Counted from the stretch's first letter, positions 11,277-24,587 are shown. The stretch is DNA of 64,000 bases from Thelephora terrestris (GCA_015956445.1 WIUZ02000009.1:1178001-1242000), one strand, 5' to 3'. Program-made: numbers and translations. The notes: generated by a model from the letters alone, not told the origin.

Positions 11277-13695
11277 CTGGGCAGAGGAAGAGCACTGGTA
11301 GGTGGGTGTGCGGGCCGAGGGAATACACAAAAGAGAGAAGATATAGGAAACAAAACCACCCAGACGAGCTGAACGCGATATGAAGATCACGTACATCTTA
11401 GGCTTAGGGACAACCTTTCTACCGTTGTCAACGTTTGGAGGTAAAGCAAATTACGACCAAAGGACTTCGGGTACTTAGGAACTCGTAACCACAGTTGGAT
11501 AGCTTGATGATTTGGCCCATAGTATATGAAGTGTCCCTGTGGCGATCATGATGTGCAATCCCGTTTTTGCTGATAAGCACAGGCGGATCAAGATCACCAT
11601 GCGTATTTCGTTGATGGCGGCCACTTGCGGCCTCACTGGCCTTAGCTCAGCGATCCTGATACACATCTGCGCGCGCGGGGTTAGCACGTACCAGCGGTTG
11701 ATTGGAGTCCGGGGGAACCCATTCTTGGCTCTCTTTGACGGCCCGCAGGGTAATAGTTCGTTTTCAGCTGGTCTGTCTGCTTCACTTTGGTGCATAGGAC
11801 GCTCGACTGGGAATGAGATCGAGTTGCGTACTTGGTTTCTGGAAACGAATATATGAGGATCGAACGCAGCGTAGGGTGGATTGATGGGCCTGGGTAGGCG
11901 TGAAAATGACGACAGCGACCTGACGGTGGTTAGTCATTCTGTCCAGTTATGGCATGAGCAAGCAATGTACTTGAATTGATGCAGCTTACAGGCCCAACCA
12001 CCAACGAGCGTTAGACACAGATGCTAACAGGAGGGAAGCTCGTCCTAATCGGATGGGTGCACACCAACGACCGTTCCTCCGCCAAAGCCAGTCTCAAGAG
12101 CAGTTTAGAAAACTCTTCGGGAAGTGGTTCCTCGAATACAGCTCTTTTGCCTTGTTCCTCCTCGGATGACGATGTGGCTCGAGTTACTTCCGTTTTGCAG
12201 TGAAGGCCAGATCTCGACGGCGGGTCTTCTAGTGTAACCAGAAGAAATACGTCTGCCAGCGCGCCACGTAGAGCTGAGGAACCTGCTAGACAAGTTCGAT
12301 GTAACTCGCACCTCCAGGAGCTCTAGATCCATGTCCGAGGGTCGGAATCTCTGTCAGGGAGAGGCATGTTCAGAGACACCTGATCGGAACGATAAGCGTC
12401 GGTCGCACTCTCCCTCGAAATCCAGCCCAACCAGTGTTACGGTGAGGAGGCTGCTCGATGCATCTTCCACATCGTGGGAGGGAGTGAAACCGCTTGCTGC
12501 GGGATCTGGATTGGAGGTTGAACACGGCTCGCCAATCCTTGGTCAGCAGTTGGTCAGCAGCTTTCCGTTAAGACTCTGACGGACGTGGTTCATGGTTGGT
12601 AATCCTGCCCGACACGCTGCGGAGGATCTGTGAGGACCGCTGACATCGTATGACGTCAAAGCACATCGGATGCGGGTCAGAGTGGGGGGTGTTTGAGACA
12701 CTAGGTCTCTCGGAACCTTTGTCGAGGTGGATACTTGTCGGGCGTCGGCCGGTAACCAGTCAGTCACCGAGCCCATGACGATGCCGGGCTTCCGCAGGGG
12801 GAGTCGGTGGTCTTGGAAGCATAGAGCTCGGGCGATAATCGATAAAACTCGGCAGTCGGATACATTTTCGGGTCCATGGCGCGCAAACGATTTGTGCGCG
12901 GCATCCGCAACACCGATCAGAAGGGCAAAAGCGATGACCGATGTCACTTCTGCATAGAACTGTGCGTTCTGTCAGTGAGGAGAGACGGAGTGCGTGGGTC
13001 CTAATAACAAATGGAATTTCCTGCTAGGACAAGTAGAGTGGGTCACCGTTACGTAAGGTCCTGGAAGGTCGGGGAGTAACTTACCTCGAGATTGAGCGCC
13101 GTTTGCCTTTTTCCTGGCGCTTGGGAAGGATGGTTTGGAGAAGGTGTTAAATCCGAGCCCTGATAGACCCATTCGCCGAACTGCTTTAGGCATGGGCACC
13201 TTTCAGTGAGGACAGAAGGGAAGATTGATGGGTTTCCTCGCCCGTTCGCATGAGCGGGCAGGAATATAGTACAAGCGTGCAGCCGAACGCCTCCAACGCG
13301 TTCCAGGTACGATCCGGATTGCGCGTCGCGACGGCATAGCTGCTCAAATGAACGTTAAGCACTAGTTGGGCGGGAACTCGGTCGTCGGCGATCGACCTCA
13401 GAGGAGAGTGTTGGGCGCCTGCAGGTGAGATTGTCGGGTGAGTCCGCGGCGGTTGATTGGCGCTAGTGATATCTTGGCGCGGCACCAAATTTCGCTTGTC
13501 CGGGACGTATACCGGACCGACTCTTGAGCTTCACGGCCTGAGCCGATTTGCACCGCTTGCTTTCAATCATCCATGATCTAACGACATCTCGCCACTTCCA
13601 CTAGAGAGCAAACGAACGCACACAGCGCATAACGACCAGATCAACTAAATAATCTCGGGTTGGGATCATTGAAACTGGATGCTCTCACTAGAACC
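11277..13695. other. intergenic, weak minus-strand ORFs only
   Basis: About 2.4 kb. On the minus strand, 13199-12972 and 12947-12543 could be exons of a small gene: MPKAVRRMGLSG ... NGAQSR, then a gtaagt..acag intron, then a hydrophobic run ending SVIAFALLIGVADAAHK. The reading phase across that intron does not favour this reading, and I recognise no family. The CMC4 promoter must lie at the right end. Confidence 0.3.
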
Positions 13696-14207
13696 ATGGC
13701 CGATACTACCAAGGTACGTGCCCCAACGCCTATTTGCCTGAGTGGGGGTGCCACCTTCAAATACTTTCATCCGTGCCGTCAGTATCTCCGTCTGCTGATG
13801 CAACTGTGCTGATTTTGTTTCACGCTCTCTTATTGTGGATCACTCAACGTGATGTAAATGTAAACCCGTCCGACGGTACGCTTGCCGAACCGCGTTCGCC
13901 CCGACCTCAGACTTTGAAACCGAACGAGTGTCAAGCCGAAGGTACGTGTGTGCAAATACTCTATTCTCTGGCCTTTCCCCATCGCCTGCTCATTGGGCGG
14001 ACTGATAACTTCCTTGGCGCCGAATTAGCGTGCGATCTCCAAGCGTGTTTGGGCAAGAACACTTACGATCCATCCAAATGCGACGCGCAGCTCCGCAAAC
14101 TTTACGAATGTTGCGGGAACATGTACGACAGGACGAATGGCAAAGGCGAATCCACCGCCTGTCCCATTCCTAGCGTCGTCAGGAGGTGGCTCAAGTCGCA
14201 TCCGTAA
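13696..14207 (+). CDS. CMC4: Cx9C mitochondrial intermembrane-space protein CMC4
   Basis: Small twin CX9C protein of the mitochondrial intermembrane space, imported through the MIA40 disulfide relay in this family. Three exons (13696-13713, 13911-13941, 14029-14207) join cleanly to 75 residues beginning MADTTKTLKPNEC, close to the length of the yeast protein. First motif: Cys13 and Cys23, with nine residues between (CQAEACDLQAC). Second: Cys34 and Cys44 (CDAQLRKLYEC). Extra cysteines at 18, 45 and 61 fit the CMC4/p8-MTCP1 pattern. The first two exons are only 18 and 31 nt, so an ORF-only scan would miss the start. The open frame that begins at 13734 is intron read-through. The family is linked to respiratory-chain assembly, but its exact role is not settled. 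Confidence 0.9.
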
Positions 14208-16260
14208 TTCCCACTCAAAGCTCACTTTACGAGCCCAGCACGCTTATTGGAAACACGAGTACACCTGTTAGAATGTACCACCTCGAGGTTGCGTAGTCTC
14301 AATGTTATTTGGACGGAGATCACTTTCGTCAACGCTTAGCTCGGCGTTCCCGAGGTTTAGACTCTCCCTTCGAGATCGACCATTCCACGATACGTCGTGT
14401 CGCTACGTGCTTGGGCGAGTAGTCACCGGCCACCAGCCGAGATCTGCTTTGTTATCTCCGACGTTTACTGCGCCTTACCAGCTCTGGCTTCAGAGTAGAG
14501 GTGCTACCCCCCACGTTCGTCCTTCCTGCTTCTAAAGGTGTTACCTAGCCCAATGTGTCGATCTTAGGCTTTCGAATTCCCTCACAAGAGTATCACACCG
14601 CACCGCACCGTTCAGACGTATCTGGAATTGGTTTTGAACTTTCACCGGTACTACTAGGTTACCTGTTTTGTTCTGATCTAAAACCTGGGATAATTTATTG
14701 ATAAGCCCCAGGGCGTCGGATGAAACGGGTGCTAGGTGCTAATAAGAGACCGAGAAACGTGTGGGTTCTCTCGTCGGACCCTCTGCCCTCCAAACCGGCG
14801 CATGTAGTGGGAGGTATGTCAGGCTCACAAACGGGATAGCAGGCCAAATAGAGGGATATAGGTAGTTTAAGGATGCCGGCGGTACCGGTTCCCCTCTGAC
14901 AAAGCTGAATCAGATCTTTATTGAATTCGCTCACCTTCTTCATAATCATATGAGCCTTGCCACTTCGCTCTGGGATCTAAACAATTCACCAGCTGGCTGC
15001 GTCGGTTCCACCGTTCAAACTGAGGTCGTGACTCGATCGGCCGGTATCCCGGTCGGCGCGGAAGGCAAAAAGATATCGATAATAGGCGCGGGAAAGGAAG
15101 CCGATTGTGAGGGTGTGGGGTGTGGAATGTGAGTTAGAGGTGGCTCCTTGGGAGGAGGCGATGAATTGGAGTGCCCCACTTCCGCTCCGCTGTGATTTCC
15201 AAGCTATACCGACGTCGGTGAGCCACAGTAAGATCTAGCTTCTCTGAAGGGAAGTCGCATCTCGAAGGGGGGCTGAGAGTAGTTTCGAGGTTCGCTTCGA
15301 AAGTGCGGAGAGCAAGCTTATTGTTGTAAGCCTGCAGTGATTCGCGATCGTAGACGAACGGTGCGCGAGTTCTGGCTGAGTCCCAGTAAGCAACTCCATC
15401 GGGGCGCGTGGTGGGATTGATAGTACACCACCAATTTCCGCGTCGGACAGAAGACAGTGTATCTTCCACATTGGGTCGTCCTGATTCGTGAAGAAGCAAC
15501 GGTGAATTCTGTAGATGGAGGAGGGAGGAAGCCCAAACGTTGTATGTTGATGAAAATGCAAAAGAGCTGAAGGGGGTGAAAAAAAGAGTTTGGGCAGGCA
15601 TCCTTGATTCGATGATGATTGGATCACGAGATGTATTTTCTCAGTTGAGTTGAGGCGCTTGAGCGCTGCCCAAACCCGTTTAGGAAAGGTGTGAGATGAG
15701 AGATGTCCCTGCAAACGAGCGGAAGCAATTTGTACCACCCCTCCCCTCTGAGGAAGGAAAACCGGAAAGACCCTTCCCACCGCCGGAGGGGCCCTCTGGT
15801 AAAATTAGACGATCGTAAGTGTCCCACTAGGGGGTATGCCGAACCCACGCGCTCCAGTGATCCCGGATGTTCGTTATCCCCCCAACCGCGGCCAGGTCGA
15901 GGAGCTACGTTGATATTTTGTCGGCTGGTTTATGGTCCTAAGAAAAACATATATACACGGGAAGATGCACAGCAGGGCACGAAAATGATTCCGGTGCGCG
16001 CGCGGGAGATTGGCCCCAACGAAAGGGTTCGATACATTGATCAAGTAATCACAGGGTGCTTCACCAAATCGCCGTTACACGGTACGCGCCAATCAACTAA
16101 GCCATCATCTCACCTTGATCTTGTACCTTCTCCCAATGAATCGATATAAAGGGATCGTTGTCCTTCCTCCGAATTCCCCAACTACCGCCCCCCTCTCCTC
16201 CTCTTTAAAAAGTCTGACCGGTTATCTCTACCTCTCTGATTGAGTGCGCGCCCTCAGATC
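14208..16260. other. intergenic, no gene recognised
   Basis: About 2 kb with overlapping ORFs of 60-180 codons on both strands, none with a recognisable domain. A TATATAA-like sequence (cgatataaagg, about 16141-16151) lies 110 bases upstream of the ATG at 16261 and is a plausible core promoter. Confidence 0.4.
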
Positions 16261-17055
16261 ATGAAAGGTTTCAACCTCACACCGTCCAACTCCTCGCTGC
16301 GGACCGCCGCTCCAGAGTTCAGCTCCTCGCTCAAACGGTCCGCAAAAGCTTTCTCGTTCAAGAAAGCGTCTCTCAACTTTCACAAGAGTGCAAATCCGAC
16401 TCTGACCCCACGATCCTCTCACGACCGCTTCGCTCGCTGCAAGCCCACGACCGCTACCTCTACCTCTACCGCCGGTGCCCCCGCTAGGGTAGGCGCAGAC
16501 ACACCAGAGTTCCCATATGGCGATGACGTGATCTGCATCTCGCGCGAGGACGGATTTGATTTTTCGGTGGACGAAATATCGCCTGATGAACTTCAAACTC
16601 CATCCAACTCGCCATACGCATCCTCCTACTCCTCCTCATCGTCCTCCTCGTACCACCTGCCACCCGAATACGAAGATCGATCGCCGAGTCCGGTCGACGA
16701 AACGATCGACGAATACGATCCTCGGCGTGGGTCACAGCTTTCGATGGTCTCGTCTTGGGTGGGCCACCACCTGGAAGAACTCGACCTTTCCTATAACGAA
16801 CAGGGCGTTTACGAAGTCGAGATCGTGACCACCGCCGACGGGTTTCCTTCAAGAAGGGACAGTTTTATCCTTCCGCCTGGAGAAACCTTCCAGTCCTTCC
16901 AACGGAAACGGAATCTTCCCGTCGTTCCTCAAAAACACTCATCCAAGTTGACTCGCCCGTTGCCTTCCACGCCTCCTTCCACTCCGGGTGTCAACCCACA
17001 GACGCCACAGACGAGAACGATTCGACCGCTACCTCCGCCTCCTTCTCCCTGGTGA
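16261..17055 (+). CDS. Ser/Pro-rich protein of unknown function
   Basis: Single open exon of 264 codons from ATG (MKGFNLTPSNSSLR); the open frame extends seven codons upstream without an ATG. No domain recognised. The N-terminus is basic and Ser-rich (SSLKRSAKAFSFKKAS). The middle has a Ser run coded by TCC/TCG repeats (about residues 116-126) and an acidic segment around YEDRSPSPVDETIDEYD. A more ordered block (SMVSSWVGHHLEELDLSYNE) follows, and the C-terminal 50 residues are proline-rich with PLPSTPPSTPG and PLPPPPSPW, which could bind SH3 or WW domains. A pyrimidine-rich leader and TATA-like box lie upstream. It could be an adaptor or cytoskeletal protein, but that is a guess. Confidence 0.6.
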   Translation: MKGFNLTPSNSSLRTAAPEFSSSLKRSAKAFSFKKASLNFHKSANPTLTPRSSHDRFARCKPTTATSTSTAGAPARVGADTPEFPYGDDVICISREDGFDFSVDEISPDELQTPSNSPYASSYSSSSSSSYHLPPEYEDRSPSPVDETIDEYDPRRGSQLSMVSSWVGHHLEELDLSYNEQGVYEVEIVTTADGFPSRRDSFILPPGETFQSFQRKRNLPVVPQKHSSKLTRPLPSTPPSTPGVNPQTPQTRTIRPLPPPPSPW

Positions 17056-17619
17056 CTCTCCGTGACCCGGTTTCATTGGACACTTTGCTGGATACCAGAC
17101 GCGGTTTATCTCTATCATTATTACATTTATCGCTTTCCAGAACACTATAGCCTCGTATGTGTAGTCCGACCAGTACCTGTACCTGTATCAATATGTAGAT
17201 ATGCTCACGATATTCCTAAAACGAACAACCGTCCTCATGGTGCACTCGACACATCGGATCAAACCATTCAATTCCAACTGAGCTGAGACCGAGGGAAGCC
17301 GGCGCTCGCTTTGGCATTCATTTACGGTCTTCAATCTATTCGCCACCGCGCCCACACGTGACCCAGCGTTCTCTGGCCACTGTACATAACTGTTCTCCTT
17401 CGTTTGAGAAGCTTACAAGAGATCACGCACGCTTTTACCGTGTGAGGTGAGTCGGTTTCTGTTCTGAGCCAACACAGTCGGTTCGAAATTGATCTTTGTT
17501 GTCTTCATTTACACCCAGATTCCCTCGCTGACACCGCATCTGACGTGGACTTATTGTGGCGTATTATTCTGCCCCGAAATTGATTCCCCCGGAACAACTT
17601 GCGACGTCCTTTTGCAGTC
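17056..17619. other. intergenic, 3' UTR and transporter promoter
   Basis: About 560 bases between two plus-strand genes. A/T-rich sequence at about 17100-17215 probably holds the poly(A) region of the upstream gene. No gene is seen. Confidence 0.4.
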
Positions 17620-20600
17620 ATGAGTCACAATCCTGGCGCGGAGTACTACACTCCCCTTCGTACTGAAGATCCGGAGCGCCACCAGAGTCACGTTCCTGAG
17701 GAGGGCTATCGCGTCACGTCTATTCCGTATGGCGGAAGTCTAGACTTTACCCCTGTAGCTGCAGGCTCGTCCTCCCAGGACTCGTACACGTACACCTATC
17801 GTTATGGCCCACCTGGACTCGCCGGACTGCTGCGGAACAGATACACGTTCGCTTGCGCGTTGTTTGCCTCCATCGGTGGCTTGACCTTTGGGTACGACCA
17901 AGGCGTCATCGCCAACGTGCTCGTTATGAAAGACTTTTTGGAGAGGTGGCCGGACGTCGGGCCTTGGGAGAAAGGTGTCATGAGTGAGTCGACGGGTTCC
18001 ATCTTTCGTCGTGTGTTCGGCTTTTTACCGTATGAAACGGGAATCATGACGTTTTGCCAAAACCTGTCGGCCTGTTTACTAAACGTCGACGGATGTATAT
18101 AGCGGCGGTGTTGGAGTTGTTCGCCCTGGCAGGGTCGCTGGTTTACGGCGTGTTAGCGGACAGGTATTCTAGGCGGACGACGTTTTTTACCGCTTGCGGT
18201 GAGCACGTTTCGTCTTTCGATCGAGATGCCGGAATATCGAATGAGCTCACTCTCTCGACCCACTTGTTCGTATCGAAAGTTGTTTTTTGCGTTGGGTCAG
18301 CTTTGCAATGCGGCGCTCGTAAGTTTAGCGACCTCGTGGTCGGACGGGCCATTGGCGGTTTCGGCGTCGGTGCCCTCAGGTGAGTTGTGGAACCCGCGCT
18401 ATTCGTTTTTTCCTTTGGGGAATCTTTTGGGCGGTCTCGCTCTCGTCGCTCGTCTCGGCGTTTTACTCCTGGGGAAAAAACAAGAGATGTCTGCGAATGG
18501 CAAAACGCCTCGTGTTGTGACAGGCGCTGATCTGCAATTCAGTTGTTTCTGCTGTGCACGTCTCTTCTCCACCGCTTGACATGATCTATGATCTCCACTT
18601 TCATTGCCACCACTCTTTGTGTTTCCGATGACTGATGTTTCGCCTTTTGTTTTTTCTCCCCCCTAATCTTTCGCTTTTCTCTCTCACTGGTTCGAACAGA
18701 TTCTAACCTCATGATTCTCTTACACCCCCCGCGAACAGTATGCTGTGCCCGCTCTACATGGCCGAGATAAGTCCTCCGGAATTCCGGGGGGCGTTGATGG
18801 CGATGGAGCAGTTCTCCATCGTCCTCGGATGCGTCCTGGGCTTCTGGGCCGGGTTCTTCACACGTGGAGGTATGGTCATTCCCCCCGGTTTTTTGAACCC
18901 TGACATTTCCCCCCACCCCCGCCCGCCGAACTGTTTCGTTTTACGGGTTTTTTTCCCACTCTCGTGCCCTTTGTCTCCGCCTTCGAACGTGAATACATAA
19001 CGGACGTGCGCTTCGGCGTGATGACCCTGCAGCGGGTTACCCGATCGGTGTTTTTTTTTTTTTTTTTTTGCATTCCCTTGCCGTTCCTGTTCCGTGCACT
19101 TCGGCGCGTTGCGTTATCGTTTGCCTCCATTAACGCCTTCTCGTGCGTTCATCCATCCGTCTTCTCTATTAATTCTTTTGTTTTCCTCTTCTGCGATGTA
19201 CAGTCGAAGGGTCTGCTTCGTGGAGGATCCCGCTCGGGGCTCAATTGATCCCCGGTCTCGTTCTCGCCACCGGCTGCGTTTTCTTGCCGCCCTCCCCGAG
19301 GCTTCTGGTGGCGCAAGGGCGTACCGATGATGCTTTGCAGACGCTGGCAAAGCTGCGGTTGAGATCAGAACATGAGGTTCAGGATGATCCGTTGCTTCGG
19401 GTGAGGGTTTCGCCTCGGTGTTCCTTTTGGGCGTTTTTTCGTCCGCCCTGTGGGTTTTTTTTTTGGTGACTGAATGGACGCTTTGGTAGATCGAGATGCT
19501 CGAGATGCAAGTGGAGGCTCGACTTGTTAGGCAAACGCAAAACCTTTCGTCGTCGTCATCCGGGACCGGCAGCGGCATCGGTCTTCAACTGAGCGAGGGC
19601 GAAGAATGTTTGAAATCGGGGTCATTTAACGTCACGGCCGAGTTCGAGTCGTGGGCGCGGCTGTTCAGCAAGAAGTTTATTGACCGGACGTGGATCGGTA
19701 TATTGATGATGGTTTTCCAACGTGAGTGCCACTCGAGCGTTTCTTTTTTTCCCCGGTGAATTCCCCCCCGTTCCCGCGGTCGCGTTCACACCTGTGTTCA
19801 TAACCGACGGGGATCGTGTGAGCCCCTTCCCCCCGTGGTTTTTTGTATACCCGGGCCCTGAACGCATGGAAATCAACCCTTCTTGTAGATATTTCATCCC
19901 CCCGCCCAATGTTAAACCCATTTCTGATCGTTCTTGACACTTCGCATGGAAAGTTCTGACCTTGGTTGTTTCCCCTCCCTGCTTATTATGTACAGAATGG
20001 AGCGGGATCAACGCGCTGTTGTACTACGGTCCGACGCTCATCCGAGAGATCGGGTTAAAGGGGGACACCGTCAGCTTGGTCGTCTCGGGTGGGATTGGGA
20101 TCGTGCAGTTTATAGCGGTGTTACCTGCGATCGCGTATATCGATAGCGTCGGCCGGAAGGCGTTGTTGAGAGGTCAGCGCTTCCGTTGCTGTCCTTTCCC
20201 CCCCGTGAACCTGACTTGACGCTTTTTTATCCCCGTATTACCAGGGGGTGGGATCGTAATGGGATGTTCCCATCTGGCGATCGCGTCGCTCGTCATGTTT
20301 TTCGGACGTGATTGGGGGTCGCATTCGATGGCGGCGTGGGTTGCAGTGGGGTGAGCGTTTCCCTGTATCCTCGATGGAGGATATCGGTTAAAGGTTGCGG
20401 TTTTTTTTGTGTGTTTCTTTCAGATTTGTGTATCTGTTTACGGCGTCGTATGGGGTCAGTTATGGACCTATCGGGTGGGTGTTGCCGTCCGAGGTGTTCC
20501 CTCAGTCGGTGAGGAGTAAGGGAGTCGCGTTGTCTACGGCATCGAATTGGTGCGTGCGCTTTTTTGCGCGTCCTAAGCGTGCACAGCGAAATTTCCCCTT

Positions 20601-21158
20601 TTTGGGACGACTCTGACTTCTTCAGTGCGTTAGGTTGAATAATTGTGAGTACCCCACATACCCTCGAGGTCGAACAAAGACCTCAATCGGCTCGCTCTCT
20701 TTCCTCAAGTTCTTATCGGACTGGTCACACCCGCCCTCCTCGCCACCTCACCATCGTGAGTTTACCTCATCACGACATTCCCGAAATATATACCGGTGGT
20801 TGACTTCGGTTGGTGGGCGGCGCGGCCTTGAACTCTCGAAGGATAACGTTCTTGATTTTCGCGACGGCGTGCTTCGCCGCGTACTTCTGGGCGACGTATT
20901 GGATTCCGGAGACAGCGAACGTGTCGCTTGAGGATATCGACACCTTGTTTGGGAGTACGGCGGGTCGAGAGGATTTGAGGATCAAACGGCAGGTGGGTGG
21001 GTGGTCCACGTCCCATTTCCTTCTGGGCGTTAAGTTGTGTTCTGCCGGTTCGGTGACTCACGTCCTTCCCTTCCTTTTTGTAGATCGAGCGCGAGCTTGG
21101 GTTGCACGATCTTATACAAGAGCTGGTTCGGGGATCCAGTTTAGATGTCGACGAATGA
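17620..21158 (+). CDS. MFS sugar transporter (sugar porter family), 13 exons
   Basis: Twelve-helix plasma-membrane sugar permease. Thirteen exons (17620-17983, 18103-18198, 18280-18379, 18739-18869, 19204-19400, 19490-19721, 19996-20172, 20245-20350, 20424-20549, 20634-20644, 20710-20755, 20842-20992, 21084-21158) total 1,812 nt, or 603 residues, with every junction in phase. Family motifs appear in order: GGLTFGYDQGVIANVL in helix 1, ADRYSRR in loop 2-3, VGRAIGGFGVGALS and YMAEISPPEFRG in helices 4-5, LPPSPRLL where PESPRWL is usual, QQWSGINALLYYGPT in helix 7, DSVGRKALL in loop 8-9, GPIGWVLPSEVFPQSVRSKG in helix 10, and WIPETANVSLEDID at the end. The first 75 residues form a long hydrophilic N-terminus. 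Exon 10 is only 11 nt and restores the conserved SNWLNNF. Substrate not predictable; hexose is likely. Confidence 0.92.
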
Positions 21159-24100
21159 CCGCGTTGGTTCAGTGCTATCGAGGTTTCGCTCAATTAACAA
21201 CTCGGGTCTCTGGAGCTTGCCCATACAGGGTTACACTTGTACACTAGCACTTCTTCCTCACCGGCACCCTCCACCCAATTCATGCATCTTGGAATATCAA
21301 CCGCACGCGGGGCGCAAGACGCTCCGAATCCCCGAGGCGACGCTGCAGAGGGCGTCAAACGGAATTGGATTTTCGGAGGTTCATTATTAGTTGGATATTA
21401 GGTTTTTGCCCCCCCCCCCTGCGGATTAGAAGGGAGTGTGATTCCGGTAATCAAAAACTCCCTCACGCCGTGGCGCCTGCACAGGTGGTTCCGAGCGTCT
21501 GAACGGAAGCAATGCGCGATGCTCGCGCTCGACGGATTCTCTGTTTTTGTTTCTTTGGGCACAGAAGCGTGGTTTTTACCATACAATTCATGTACCCCTT
21601 CAATAAGTGAAGCACACATACGCACGAATGGCACCCGCACGATGAAAAACGGATTCGTCATTGCTGTGCAACTAAATGAGTGAATCTACGGGAACCCGAT
21701 ACATGTAAGTTATTTGGCTCTTCCTTCCTCTATGTTTTGATTATGTCAGAAACAAAACTTTCTCGGTTAGAAGATATGAAAACATGTGGATAAGCGCAGT
21801 GTGGGATGATCGCAGCAGCAGACCGGGCGCGTGCTGCCTTGCAGGGGAGATGTCGATGAACAGGAAGACCAGGGGGAACACGACTCACATGTATGTGATC
21901 TGGCGAGGGAAGTGAGGCGGACGCCTGCATCATACGGGACCTGAGAAGCGCAATCGAGGCTGGGAGGGTAGGCTGCCAATAGTAAGATCGGTTTCTTTGG
22001 TAAAAGGATGGAGGAACCGGAGAGTGTCTGGGTGATGGTGGCTGAGATGTCCGAGCACAGAGCCGATGTTGGTGGAGGAATTTTCGCTCATCGGCCAGGG
22101 TAGGGCTTCAACGTTGTCAACAGTAGATCGTACCCAGCCGGAGTTGAGCTACACCACCGTTGAGGGCCTCGTTTGGGAATTCCTACATGCGGGCTTGGGC
22201 CTTGTCTATGCCGGCCTATGTCTCGTCCCTGTTGCCTAGTCATGCATCACGCACGAAGCTGTGCGCATAAGTTGTTGGATTGTATGTAATCTGGGAAAGT
22301 CGGGAAAATGCCTTGGTTGGGATCTCGGAGATATGAGATTTCTGGAGGGGGGCGTCCTGAGTTGTGGGTCAGCCGTGGTGGGGGAAGAGAGGAAGGTGAA
22401 CATACTGTGCCGCGTGAGAGAGAGAGCTGGTGTTCTTTGGGAGAAAGCTAGGTGCATCGATTCATTGCTCAGAGAATCCATGATCGTCGAGAACGCTGTG
22501 GTGGAGATAGGAGTTGGATGTGACTGGAGATGTAGGTCTCCAGTCTGCTATTCATGCAATTCCGTGACTCGTGGGGAGGAGGCCGTGAGAGGTCGAAATC
22601 GATCGGAGGCACGAGAGGGCCATGACGTCAAGAGCGCCCTAAGAGGCCCTGAGGCGTGGCCTGGTTAACCGTGACTGCAAGGGCCGGAGATGGCATGAGA
22701 TAGCAGGCCAATAGAAAAAGAACCCGGGGAGACAGAAAAATTGGGTAGGCTTTCACAAGGTTCACGATTCACAAGTCGCACAGGGGCTTGCGACACATGG
22801 CCAGGTCGTGGGCTATTGATGCTCTCTGCGGTCGCTTGCGGTCGCCACGCGTACACGTAAGGATTTGTCTCCAGAGAATGAGCTACTTCCGAGGCGCTTC
22901 GAGGAACGGACCGAGATGAAGAGTGCCGCAATCTCAGTTATGTATGACGCCCGCGTTCAACGCTGTTCGGGTCTGCGTTCAAGATTTCCGATGTGATTAG
23001 TCCAGTATACTGTCGGAAGGACTCACCGCGTATAAAAAGCTCGACGATAGAACCGTTGTGGCTCCCACCTTCTCATGCCGTGAATGTGGAGGTTGTCGGT
23101 CTGCTCCGTCGTCTTCACGCTGTTGAGTTCTGGCCCTTCTTCGCTAGGCAACTTGCCACGGGGATGGGATGGGTTGTGACCAACTATCACCCCCTTTTCC
23201 CCTAGACCTGGAAGGACGGTGGAGAAGTGATTTCCGGATTTCCCGTACGTGGAAATGACCTGCGCCTCTGCTTTGACCATAGCATATCAAGTAACGGGAT
23301 ATCGCGACTTGTGGCTCTACTGCCAGTAGGATTTCTTCGCATTTTTGGGTGCTGTTGTTGTTTTCGCTTGTGGCCAAGCTGACGCGAACTCGTTCGAGGT
23401 TTTGTTCACCCCGATTGAAAAACTCTTCTCACGGGGGAACTCGTGGGCCCAAACTTTGGCCCCACCCTCATCTCGGGGGATGCTCTATTCCCTACCGCAC
23501 GCTTCAAGGTTATGTCGTCACTGGATATGTTCTCTGAGTGGGCTAGAAAGGACTAGAGGACTACGGATTGAATACGAAGCCTACTCTGGTTCCGAGAATG
23601 GTAGGACACAATCATCCAAAGTCATGGTGAGAGATTTTGTGTTGCTTACTTGATGGGCAGTGCCGTCTATCAATATTCAATATTAGGGTCATGACCAGAA
23701 GGTTCTGAATGGCCTATTTTATCCATCACACTATCAATGTGTTATCAGCATGTCCCTCTCAGTCGCCGTATATGGGCGCCACGGAGGACTGTGGCCCCCG
23801 TGATCTTCTCGATTCTTCCACTTTGACCCCAGCCTCGAGTGCCTACGGGCTCCACCAGACCTTAGGCCCATCGGAATCTAAGAATCAAGTTTTTCTACCC
23901 CTTTCCGACCGCTTGGCCCAAGAGCCTCTGGATTCGTTCTGGGTTTGCATGAGTCGAACTCGTGAATGATGAACTGAGTGCTGCGAAAACATGTGGCTTA
24001 TCTCTCCATCAGCACGGAATCTCCCTGATTGGCGGGGGACGAAGCGGAGCGCTCTGTGCGATTAGGGTCCTTTCGACTCAGAACCCGGTCTGACGAAGGT

Positions 24101-24587
24101 CTTTGTGCGGTTCCCTCAATCCCTGGGAACTCTCCTGATTGTCGCTGGACGTACATAGGAAATTGGTTTGTGCAATGTGGGATGAGCGCGTGCGCTGGGT
24201 GGTTATCTGTAGATGAAGTCGCCATCGCCTCTCTGTACTTAGTCCAGTAGGAGCCTTTGTAATTTGATCGGCTACTCTCAGAGGACAAGTCACCTCCGCA
24301 TCCACCTACACCGCCATTTACAAACTCTCCCTTGATTCACGACTAATTCGGCAGCCGGGTCGAACAAGGAGCAAATTTTGGCTAGGAAGGCGCCCGAGGC
24401 TTCTCGTTTTGTGTTCTTTCGCAACGTCCAACGTTTCGCACAAGACCTTCGCGAAGACCTCACCCGGAACGCGCGGAAGCACTTCGTCACCGCGCGTCAA
24501 GCCCCACACATATAAGAGCACGCAGCTGCGAGTCAGGCGCTTTTCTCCACCTTTTCTTTCGCCCGCCACAGGTGCCCTTGATCCAGG
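21159..24587. other. long intergenic region, no gene recognised
   Basis: About 3.4 kb with only short overlapping ORFs. A 10-base run of C occurs near 21411-21420. I found no transposase, tRNA or conserved protein. The last 100 bases hold the leader of the second DUF6535 gene. Confidence 0.4.

Noticed and set aside
19048-19070. Poly-T run as a terminator
   Set aside because: It lies inside an intron of the transporter; a simple homopolymer.
21159-24587. Several ORFs of 80-135 codons in the long intergenic region
   Set aside because: They overlap on both strands, lack introns or promoters in the right place, and show no protein-like composition.
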